From the NCBI GenBank assembly GCA_964396845.1, contig CAYNGH010000064.1, forward strand, positions 1 through 17,258: 17,258 bases of DNA, written 5' to 3'. A model generated the notes under the pieces. That model searched no databases, had not been told where the DNA came from, and saw nothing but the letters and a program-made list of their open reading frames with translations. Shown here piece after piece: positions 1 through 5,827 of this stretch (positions within the stretch are counted from its first letter, which is position 1; every line of letters begins with the position of its first letter). The stretch comes from CAYNGH01 sp964396845. GTDB taxonomy: Bacteria; Vulcanimicrobiota; JAJTBE01; CAYNGH01. The translations under genes and the position numbers were made by a program.

Positions 1-1
1 C

Positions 2-1360
2 CTGGGGGACCGGATTGCCCCGGCAAAGCCTGCCCTGTCCCGGTGGGATCGCCTTAATAATCTTCTTCGATATGCCCGGAACAATTCTGAATTCTACCGC
101 ACTCATCTGGCAGATGTGAACCCGGCATCGATTAAAAGTTACGAGGATTTCCAGCAGGTTCCCCTGCTGGACAAGAATCACATATACCATCACACTCCCC
201 CGGCAGGGGAGGGAATGCTGACAGGCCCCCTGAAGAACGCCTATGTCTTTGCCAGCGGAGGCAGTACCGGAGAACCCAAGTTCACCTTCTACAGTTACCG
301 GGAGATTGACGAAGTGGCCTCGATCCTGGCGGATATATACCAGACTGCAGGAATAACCCGGGATGATGTGGTGGCGAACCTGTTCATGGCGGGATCCATG
401 TGGACTTCGTTCATTGTGGTCAACCACGCCATCGAAAAGATTGGATGTGTCAGCCTGCCTATTGCCGGCAATTCTGACTTGGAACTTATCCTGCGCTACA
501 TGGAGCTTTTCCGCCCCACTGCAGTGGTGGGACTTCCATCCATGATAATCCGCCTGGCAGAAGAGATTGAAAAACGATCCCTGAATCTCACAATGGAAAA
601 GATCCTCTATGGCGGTGAACATTTCAGCGACGAGGCCACTAAATTCCTCCGGCAGGCAGTGGGTGCCCGGCTGATTCAGTCAGCAGGCTATGCATCGGTG
701 GAAGGAGGGCCTATCGGCTACCAGACTATAAACGACCGGGGCGGAGTCCATCGGTTGCTTTATGAATATATGTTTCTTGAAATCCTGAACCCGGAAACCC
801 TTGACCCGGTAGATCATGGCCAGCCGGGGGAGATTGTGGTGACCAATTTCCATCGACGGCTGATGCCGGTGATCCGCTATCGCACCGGGGATTTGGGACG
901 GATGCTCCCCAGAAGCACTGAAACCCTCCATCAGACACCGCTTTTTGAACTGCTGGGCCGCCGGGATGATGTCCTGCGAATCGGGGCCATGTCCATATAT
1001 CCCGACAAGATAGCAGAAGCCCTGGGGAAAGTGCCGGGAGTATCCCATCTTTTCCAGCTGGAGGCCCGGTATGCCGGCAGAAGCGAAGAGCTTGTCCTCC
1101 GGGTCGAGGCAACACGGCCGGGAGATGATTATGCCGGGCTGTCCCGCAGAATCCACAAAGCCCTTCTGGATCATGACCCGGAACTTTTGCTGGTGGTTCG
1201 GGAAAAATGGCTGGGATCCCTGAAGGTGGAAGTTCTGGACCAGGGAAAACTGCCGAGAAATTCCCGCACGGGAAAGATCCGCAAAGTCATCGACAACCGC
1301 ACCCGGACAGGAGCCGTTGAAACAAAGACCCCGGCCACAGATGAGAAGGAGAAGCTCTGA
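2..1360 (+). CDS. Phenylacetate-CoA-ligase-like adenylate-forming enzyme, 5' end outside the window
   Basis: This is an ANL-superfamily enzyme of the PaaK/CapK type. Such enzymes activate a carboxylate with ATP to an acyl-adenylate, usually then forming a CoA thioester, in the cytosol. A GTG at 116 could start a shorter protein, but the frame stays open to the left edge. The upstream codons encode family-like sequence (RYARNNSEFYR, compare the N-terminal 'NSPFYR' of PaaK proteins), so the gene is cut by the window. About 452 residues are visible and the family is usually 430-450, so little is missing. Visible motifs are the phosphate-binding loop ASGGSTGEP (near 256-282), YGGEHF, the adenylate motif IRYRTGDLG (near 870-898), the hinge GRRDDVLRIG, and the C-terminal lysine region RTGKIRK (near 1267-1287). 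The stop codon overlaps the next start (TGATG), so the two genes are probably cotranslated. The substrate is unknown. Confidence 0.85.
   Translation: MGDRIAPAKPALSRWDRLNNLLRYARNNSEFYRTHLADVNPASIKSYEDFQQVPLLDKNHIYHHTPPAGEGMLTGPLKNAYVFASGGSTGEPKFTFYSYREIDEVASILADIYQTAGITRDDVVANLFMAGSMWTSFIVVNHAIEKIGCVSLPIAGNSDLELILRYMELFRPTAVVGLPSMIIRLAEEIEKRSLNLTMEKILYGGEHFSDEATKFLRQAVGARLIQSAGYASVEGGPIGYQTINDRGGVHRLLYEYMFLEILNPETLDPVDHGQPGEIVVTNFHRRLMPVIRYRTGDLGRMLPRSTETLHQTPLFELLGRRDDVLRIGAMSIYPDKIAEALGKVPGVSHLFQLEARYAGRSEELVLRVEATRPGDDYAGLSRRIHKALLDHDPELLLVVREKWLGSLKVEVLDQGKLPRNSRTGKIRKVIDNRTRTGAVETKTPATDEKEKL
1346..1351 (+). promoter_or_regulatory. Ribosome binding site AAGGAG for the Clp-N-like gene
   Basis: AAGGAG lies 8 bases before the ATG at 1360, inside the end of the upstream ligase gene. 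It supports the 1360 start and translational coupling through the TGATG overlap. Confidence 0.6.
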
Positions 1361-1791
1361 TGCCCCGTCAGAAGCTGTCCCTGGAAGGATCAGCCTGCAT
1401 AGAAACCGCAAAAAGAATAGCCCGGCAGATGGGACACTCCCATTATCATTCCGGGCATCTCCTCCTGTCATTCTTTGAGGGGGGCACATCCCGGGCTTTT
1501 ATTGTCCTGGACAGCATCGGGATTTCCGGATATGAAATAAAGAAACTCCTGCAAAAAATCTCTCCCCCCATCGGCCAGAGAGTGCTGGAACCTGCGCCGG
1601 ACAAGGAGATGGAAAAAATCCTGGATGAGGCATTGCGCCTGACACAGGATCGAGGCGAAGACTTGACCGGGGAGCATCACCTGCTCATGGCAATGATGAA
1701 AAACCGGGATTCTGTCGCCTGCAGAATGATAATCCAGTTGGAATGGAACCCGGAGCTGATCATCGCCGAGTCCCAAGGCCAGCAATTATGA
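1360..1791 (+). CDS. Stand-alone Clp N-terminal (double Clp-N motif) domain protein
   Basis: The 143-residue protein is essentially only the N-domain of ClpA/ClpC-type unfoldases. Two repeats are visible. The first, residues 8-65, has the HLLLSFFE core and a 'VLDSIGISGYEI' segment. The second, about 80-137, has ILDEALRLTQDRGEDLTGEHHLLMAM split across its two helices. In ClpA/ClpC this domain binds adaptors and substrates. No AAA+ module follows: the frame ends at TGA and the next DNA is AT-rich and unrelated. Stand-alone Clp-N proteins exist in several phyla and could act as adaptors or decoys for the Clp machinery, but that role is inferred. It starts on the stop codon of the adenylating enzyme with a good ribosome site, so it is probably cotranslated with it. 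A truncated former clpC gene is possible but less likely, since both repeats are intact. Confidence 0.8.
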   Translation: MPRQKLSLEGSACIETAKRIARQMGHSHYHSGHLLLSFFEGGTSRAFIVLDSIGISGYEIKKLLQKISPPIGQRVLEPAPDKEMEKILDEALRLTQDRGEDLTGEHHLLMAMMKNRDSVACRMIIQLEWNPELIIAESQGQQL

Positions 1792-1795
1792 GAAA

Positions 1796-1823
1796 TTGCC
1801 TGTATAGTTATAAAAATTAATAT
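1796..1823 (+). promoter_or_regulatory. Candidate promoter of the AT-rich GAF/Panacea island
   Basis: TTGCCT (1796-1801) and TAATAT (1818-1823) are separated by 16 bases. Each matches four of six positions of the sigma-70 -35 and -10 consensus, and they lie at the sharp drop in G+C just before the two-gene island. AT-rich DNA yields such matches easily, so support is modest. Confidence 0.3.
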
Positions 1824-1855
1824 ATATACTTTTTGCAGGAATTTTACTGCTCTTT

Positions 1856-2782
1856 TTGAAAAACTTGAACGAGATGAATTATAGCGAAAAGAATAAAAAT
1901 CTATGTTTAGTTAATGTAGCCCATTGGCTACAAGAATACTTGCCGGCAACTGGGATGGAAACAGCAGCAATAATTCTTTCTATTCTTGCTTTGTTATTAT
2001 CAGAGGAAAAACTGAATATCTGGCAATGGATTCTTATAATCTCTGCAATAATATTATTTATTCTAACATTTATTGCCATATATGATAAAGAAAAACATAA
2101 ACCCAACATTGAATCAGAACTGGAAAAAACCCGAATTGAATTAAAAAAAGCTGGAGATGAAGTTAAACGTCAACAAGAAGATATTCTTGAGGCAGATAAA
2201 AACAAATACAATTTGTTAAATGAAATACTTGAAAGGCAATTAATTGCATTATCAAAAGAGTTAGATTATTGCCACGAGGAAAGAATTACCGTTTACCATT
2301 ACAAAGACAATCAATTTAATAAAGTTCAGCGTTATTCTAAGAATGCCAAATATAACGAAGGAGGGCGACCTTCATATCCAAACGAAGGTGTCATCGGCAA
2401 AGCCTGGGAGGAAGGTGATTATTTTATTAGTGACATTCCGGAACATTCAACAACAAACACCGACAATTACTATACACAACAAAAAGAGAAGGGTTTCATT
2501 GAAAGGCAAGTTGCCGAAAAACTAACAATGAAAAGTAGGTCATATTTCGGACAAAGATTAGACAATGAAAGTGAAACAGAAAATATTGCTATCATAATTT
2601 TTGAGAGTACAAATCCCAAAAAGATAAATAAAGAAGAAATAGAAAAAAAGGTATCAAAACAATTAATTGGAATTATCACTCTTATTTTAAAAGAACTTAA
2701 AAAACCCAAAGAGGATTATACAAAGGAAGGTGATATTATCGATGGAGAAATTGAAGGCATTAATTGCTCATCTAATAGATAA
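1856..2782 (+). CDS. Two-TM, coiled-coil, GAF-domain protein paired with a Panacea gene
   Basis: I do not recognise a named family for the whole protein. In order it has two hydrophobic segments (about residues 36-50 and 55-76) separated by a short charged turn, a charged coiled-coil-like stretch (about 82-138), and a GAF-like domain (about 140-282). The GAF part carries the typical NEGVIGKAWEEG turn, an ITVYHY strand and a closing helix IGIITLILKEL. The tail is short and acidic. GAF domains bind small ligands or dimerise, so this looks like a membrane-anchored sensor or a membrane-acting effector. The TTG at 1856 has no clear ribosome site, and the ATG at 1874 (302 residues) is an alternative start. 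Codon use is strongly AT-rich compared with both flanks. The gene overlaps the Panacea gene by 41 bases, which suggests one operon and a partnered function. The toxin role is inferred only from the partner. Confidence 0.7.
   Translation: MKNLNEMNYSEKNKNLCLVNVAHWLQEYLPATGMETAAIILSILALLLSEEKLNIWQWILIISAIILFILTFIAIYDKEKHKPNIESELEKTRIELKKAGDEVKRQQEDILEADKNKYNLLNEILERQLIALSKELDYCHEERITVYHYKDNQFNKVQRYSKNAKYNEGGRPSYPNEGVIGKAWEEGDYFISDIPEHSTTNTDNYYTQQKEKGFIERQVAEKLTMKSRSYFGQRLDNESETENIAIIIFESTNPKKINKEEIEKKVSKQLIGIITLILKELKKPKEDYTKEGDIIDGEIEGINCSSNR
2722..2730 (+). promoter_or_regulatory. Ribosome binding site that fixes the Panacea start
   Basis: AAAGGAAGG ends 11 bases before the ATG at 2742. A GTG at 2730 would start on top of this site, so 2742 is preferred. 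The site lies within the upstream GAF-protein reading frame, which implies coupled translation. Confidence 0.5.
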
Positions 2783-3230
2783 TTACCCTTATAAATTTGA
2801 ACTTTCAAAAGCAAGGTTGACCAAAATGGTTTATCTTTGTGACTGGCTTTCTGCTTACCACTGCGATAAACAGATAACCGATATAAAATGGTTTTTCAAT
2901 CACTATGGGCCTTATGTTGATGATGTGGTTAATTGTGCCAGAAACAACCCGGAATTCGAAATTTTAATTGAATCAAATTGTTTTGGCTCTACTAAAGAAG
3001 TTATTAAAGCAAGAGAAGCACTAAATACCGATGCATTAAACACAGCAGATAAAAGAATTATTGATTTTGTAATTGGAAAAACAGCTGGACTAAACTGGAA
3101 CAATTTTATCGATCTGGTTTATTCAACATATCCAATCGCCACACAACCAAGATATACTTACTTGGATTTAGAGAACCTTGCAAAAAAATGTAAAGCAAGG
3201 AACAACCCGGAACTAATTAATATTAACTGA
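2742..3230 (+). CDS. Panacea-domain (SocA-like, DUF4065) protein, putative antitoxin
   Basis: The 162-residue protein matches the Panacea/SocA layout: an N-terminal helix, then RLTKMVYLCDWLSAYH (residues 25-40), then the signature strand ITDIKWFFNHYGPYVDDV (45-62) with the conserved 'hYGP', then helices ending in a Tyr-rich stretch near 127-140. Panacea domains are known as promiscuous antitoxin modules in PanAT pairs that neutralise unrelated toxins by direct contact. The Caulobacter SocA protein is a proteolytic adaptor for its toxin SocB. Here the partner would be the overlapping upstream membrane GAF protein. In many toxin-antitoxin loci the two genes overlap in this way. The domain call is firm. 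The antitoxin role is an inference from the family. It ends 12 bases before the convergent KaiC-like gene. Confidence 0.85.
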   Translation: MEKLKALIAHLIDNYPYKFELSKARLTKMVYLCDWLSAYHCDKQITDIKWFFNHYGPYVDDVVNCARNNPEFEILIESNCFGSTKEVIKAREALNTDALNTADKRIIDFVIGKTAGLNWNNFIDLVYSTYPIATQPRYTYLDLENLAKKCKARNNPELININ

Positions 3231-3242
3231 AGCTTTTCAACA

Positions 3243-3941
3243 TCACACAGCACTTATATATGTGGGGCCCAGGACTTTCAACTCCTTCTGACGGTATGAC
3301 AGCTGGAAACGTTTCAGGCTGTGGTGGACGCCCCGCATTTTAAGGACCTCCATATACCGGATTACATCATCCTGGGTTTCCTGCATTCCCAGCTGGATTA
3401 TTCCATCGGCCAGAAAACGGCAGGGCCTGATGAAACTGTCACCCCGAGGACATTCTGATTCACAGATGACCATATTGCGGGTTTTCAGCTCTTCCAGCTG
3501 ACTGAAAAGATGATATACATAATTGCGGATATTCCCCGATGCCACATGATGGAGCATGGTGTTTATGGGGTCCAGCACCACCATAGAAAGGGATGTATCC
3601 CCCTGGTCATCTGCCTTCCGGGCCACCTTCAGCAGTCCTCCCAAGGCCCGGGATGCTCCTCCGCCATTGGCGGAATATTCCAGAAAGTCATCGTAATCAT
3701 AAACTCTGAGCTGGCCTTTTTCCTCGTAAGGGGCAATGTCAAACCTCCGCCGGAGGAATTCCACCGGGTCCTTGAAGGAAAAATAAACACATCTGCCCCG
3801 GGGGTCTTTGTCCAGTTCTCCCTTTACCGCTTCCATGGAAAAAGTGGTCTTCAAAACCCCGGCATCACCGGCGATAATCACCGACGAACTGTGAGGAACC
3901 GGGGAGAATATAATCTTGTCAATTCCTTTTATTCCAAGCAT
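3243..3941 (-). CDS. KaiC-like RecA-fold ATPase, second of a tandem pair, with altered P-loop
   Basis: This is a single-domain KaiC-like protein of about 232 residues from the ATG at 3941. A TTG at 3950 would add three residues. It opens with the KaiC-type lead GIKGIDKI and a P-loop GDAGVLKTT (residues 25-33), in which the usual glycine before the lysine is leucine. The strand YFSFKDP carries Lys-Asp where KaiC has its catalytic Glu-Glu pair. A Walker B-like MVVLDPINT lies near residue 124. The C-terminal part contains FLADGIIQLG and RYMEVLKMRG, as in other KaiC-like proteins. KaiC relatives act in clocks, signalling and transcription control. With both glutamates missing, ATP hydrolysis here may be weak. 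It is the last gene of an apparent operon with a sigma factor and a second KaiC-like gene, 21 bases apart. Its function is unknown. Confidence 0.8.
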   Translation of the reverse strand: MLGIKGIDKIIFSPVPHSSSVIIAGDAGVLKTTFSMEAVKGELDKDPRGRCVYFSFKDPVEFLRRRFDIAPYEEKGQLRVYDYDDFLEYSANGGGASRALGGLLKVARKADDQGDTSLSMVVLDPINTMLHHVASGNIRNYVYHLFSQLEELKTRNMVICESECPRGDSFIRPCRFLADGIIQLGMQETQDDVIRYMEVLKMRGVHHSLKRFQLSYRQKELKVLGPTYISAV

Positions 3942-3962
3942 AACACTCAACTCACAACTAAT

Positions 3963-4658
3963 TTATCGATAAACCTCACCCTGAATTTTTATCCCGTCAC
4001 GGCCCAGCACCACCTGCCTGCGACGCAGGCTGTGTTCTCCCTGAGAAAATTTCAACGCCTGAAGATACCGGCTGACTTCTCCCTGCCGTCGCAGAATCCC
4101 CAGAGAAACAATTCCATCCGCCAGGAAACGTTCTCTCATATGGGAATTGTTCTCATCCATTTGGCATTCGTTTATAATCAGGGAGATCATGTTGTATTCC
4201 CGCAGTTTTCGAAAAAAGGGAATAAGGGATGATTCCAGGAGCTGAGGCTCGGCAATGGAATAGACTGCATTGAGGGAATCCAGGGCAAATATGGAAAGAT
4301 TCCCTTTCTTTTCGTTATACAGGGCGTCAATCATCCCGGTTATGGATGTGAACACATTTACCGCATCCTGCTGGAGGGCTGCCTCTTTGCGCATGATGTT
4401 ATAATCCACCGAGTGCAGTGACCCCGGCGGCTGGTATCCCATGGAAATCATGTTGGATACGTGGCTTTGCCAGGTCTGCTCGAAGGTCATATACAGGCCG
4501 TGGCTATCGGGGCAATGTGCCAGCAAATTCAGCATCATGCCAAAACAGAGGGTGGATTTCAGGGTCCCGGCTTCTCCCTCCACCAGAATTATCGCCGGAG
4601 GAGTCACATCGGCGGAAAAAATGTCTTTCAAGCTAATCTGGTTCATATTATTCTCCAT
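3963..4658 (-). CDS. KaiC-like RecA-fold ATPase, first of a tandem pair, with altered P-loop
   Basis: This is a single-domain KaiC-like protein, about 231 residues from the ATG at 4658. Candidate starts also exist at 4676 (TTG) and 4646 (ATG). A GGGGA element lies about 7 bases before 4658 and a GGAG about 6 bases before 4646. The P-loop GEAGTLKST (residues 28-36 from 4658) has the same Gly-to-Leu change as its neighbour. The strand LYMTFEQTW keeps one of the two KaiC catalytic glutamates (E60, then Q61). Walker B is LSIFALDSLNAVY. The C-terminal half shares FLADGIVSLG and RYLQALKFSQG with the neighbour, so the two are paralogues that have diverged widely. The gene follows the sigma factor by 24 bases and precedes its paralogue by 21 bases on the same strand. 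A partner-binding or sigma-controlling role is an inference. Confidence 0.8.
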   Translation of the reverse strand: MENNMNQISLKDIFSADVTPPAIILVEGEAGTLKSTLCFGMMLNLLAHCPDSHGLYMTFEQTWQSHVSNMISMGYQPPGSLHSVDYNIMRKEAALQQDAVNVFTSITGMIDALYNEKKGNLSIFALDSLNAVYSIAEPQLLESSLIPFFRKLREYNMISLIINECQMDENNSHMRERFLADGIVSLGILRRQGEVSRYLQALKFSQGEHSLRRRQVVLGRDGIKIQGEVYR

Positions 4659-4682
4659 TACTGCATCCCCAGTCAAAAAAAC

Positions 4683-5462
4683 TCAAGCACCGGAGTTGGC
4701 CTTTTGTTTTTGTGCAGGTTCTTTTCTGTTGTCCATCTCCCTTTGAAGATAAGTTGAAATCTTACGCCTGGCCCGGAAAAGAGCGTTTTCCACCTGCTTC
4801 TTGGAAAGATCGCAGTACTGGGCCATCTCATCAACGGAAGCATCAAATATCTTAAGAGAGATTATCTCGTATTCCATGGGGCTGAGTATCTCTCTGAAGC
4901 TGTCGGAAAGCTCCCGCACCGACATTTTACCCAGCACCTGTTCTTCCACATCCATTTCCGACAACATGGAAGAAAAGTAAAAGGGGTCTTCATCGATGGA
5001 ATAAGCGTCGGACAGCACTCTCTGCTTCAGCTGGGTGGCCATTCTTACCGCCCGGAGAATCCGGTTCCTGATGGAAAGGCTGGCGTAATCCTCGAAGGAT
5101 GTTTTATATTTGGGATCATAGTTGACGATGGCATTGAAAAGCCCGATCATTCCTTCCTGAATCAGGTCTTCCCGGGTAGCCCCCGGCAGGAAAAATTTCT
5201 TGCCGATCTGATAAACAAAGCGGGAATATTCATTGACCAGTTGATCAATGGCATCGGCATCAGAAGACTGCGCCTGGTCAACAAGATCGATAATCTCCTG
5301 CATGTGGGACTGGTAAATAAAGCACTTGTCGCAGGTAAGATCAGGATCCCTGCGACACTGACAGCCGTTTTTAATCAGCCAGCAGTTGCGCATTGACATC
5401 TTGGCAGAGCAGGATAAATACTCTTGCGATGTACAAGGATATTTTTCAAAACACCTTTTCAT
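4683..5462 (-). CDS. SigH-like sigma-70 family factor with a cysteine-rich N-terminal extension
   Basis: The 259-residue protein is read from the ATG at 5462, which has AAGGG about 8 bases upstream. A TTG at 5465 is the alternative. Region 2 is clear: LVNEYSRFVYQIGKKF, then the core-binding stretch ATREDLIQEGMIGLFNAI, then SFEDYASLSIRNRILRAVR. Region 4 is clear near the C-terminus: LSPMEYEIISLKIF, DEMAQYCDLSKKQVENAL, ARRKI. This is most like the sporulation/competence sigma-H group. It is odd in having eight cysteines in the first 47 residues (C4, C10, C18, C27, C34, C36, C44, C47), including a 'NCW' and a 'CDKC' pair. That recalls small Cys-Trp metal- or Fe-S-binding heads seen in other bacterial signalling proteins. 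It leads an apparent operon with two KaiC-like ATPases, which may tune its activity. Confidence 0.85.
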   Translation of the reverse strand: MKRCFEKYPCTSQEYLSCSAKMSMRNCWLIKNGCQCRRDPDLTCDKCFIYQSHMQEIIDLVDQAQSSDADAIDQLVNEYSRFVYQIGKKFFLPGATREDLIQEGMIGLFNAIVNYDPKYKTSFEDYASLSIRNRILRAVRMATQLKQRVLSDAYSIDEDPFYFSSMLSEMDVEEQVLGKMSVRELSDSFREILSPMEYEIISLKIFDASVDEMAQYCDLSKKQVENALFRARRKISTYLQREMDNRKEPAQKQKANSGA

Positions 5463-5528
5463 CAAGGTTCCCTTCTTTGTTGGCAGGTATTCAGTTTGGA
5501 CAAAAGAGAGTCATTTCCCTCCCCGGGC

Positions 5529-5540
5529 CTGGTTAACCAG
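5529..5540. promoter_or_regulatory. Perfect 12-base palindrome, possible operator
   Basis: CTGGTTAACCAG is its own reverse complement and lies about 67-78 bases before the sigma-factor start. Partial outer arms TCCCTC (5516-5521) and GAGGGA (5542-5547) surround it. It could be a dimeric regulator site for the sigma/KaiC operon. No binding protein is identified. Confidence 0.35.
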
Positions 5541-5753
5541 AGAGGGAGGCACAGGCATCATTTTCCCCGGCAGTCACATGATTTACAGTAACCTCTACTT
5601 ATACTAATAATTTTATTATACATTTTATTCCCGAAATAAAAATAATTTCATGAATAATTCTAACTAATACCTTCGTATAACATCCCGGGGTTTTTCTTCA
5701 GTGAAAAAATTCCCTGAGAATATAGAGGGTTATTATGGATTTCTTCAGCACTT

Positions 5754-5809
5754 CCCCGGAGGAAATATACCCCGGGGCTAAAATATGGGCTAAGCCCCAA
5801 TATTTTTTT
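5754..5809 (+). promoter_or_regulatory. Attenuator-like leader before the AMIN/NAGPA gene
   Basis: CCCCGG (5754-5759) can pair with CCGGGG (5772-5777). The same G-run inside GGGGCT (5774-5779) can instead pair with AGCCCC (5793-5798), which is followed by TATTTTTTT (5801-5809) as in an intrinsic terminator. The two stems exclude each other. The AGGAAAA ribosome site (5811-5817) and ATG 5828 follow directly. CCCGGG-rich words are frequent in this genome, so chance pairing is possible. Confidence 0.35.
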
Positions 5810-5827
5810 CAGGAAAACAGATAAGCA

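Larger units (their letters stand above)
1797..3232. other. AT-rich genomic island carrying the GAF/Panacea pair
   Basis: Three hand-counted 60-base lines give 35%, 20% and 32% G+C (lines starting at 2101, 2641 and 3061). Flanking lines at 901 and 3301 give 57% and 55%. Both borders are abrupt and sit between genes or at gene ends. The 9-base sequence AATTAATAT occurs at 1815-1823 and again at 3215-3223. No integrase, transposase or tRNA is visible. Recent horizontal gain of a two-gene cassette is the simplest reading. Confidence 0.65.
5463..5827. other. 365-base divergent intergenic region
   Basis: This gap separates the minus-strand sigma/KaiC operon from the plus-strand AMIN/NAGPA gene. 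It is AT-rich in its middle. I see a perfect 12-base palindrome at 5529-5540, a TATAAT on the minus strand (5620 to 5615) without a convincing -35, and a group of competing CCCCGG/GGGGCT arms before the plus-strand gene. No convincing small gene is present. A 73-codon plus-strand frame running through 5386-5607 overlaps the sigma gene antisense and has no supporting features. Confidence 0.6.

Noticed and set aside
680..1489. A 269-codon minus-strand open frame over the adenylating enzyme and Clp-N gene
   Set aside because: It is a shadow of two genes with clear family motifs, with no domain and no ribosome site.
1835..1855. Possible terminator GCAG...CTGC followed by T's after the Clp-N gene
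   Set aside because: The stem is only four base pairs with an eight-base loop in AT-rich DNA, too weak to report.
3510..4232. A 240-codon plus-strand open frame across the two KaiC-like genes
   Set aside because: It is antisense to two well-supported genes, lacks recognisable domains, and reads like low-complexity shadow translation. The KaiC motifs are on the other strand.
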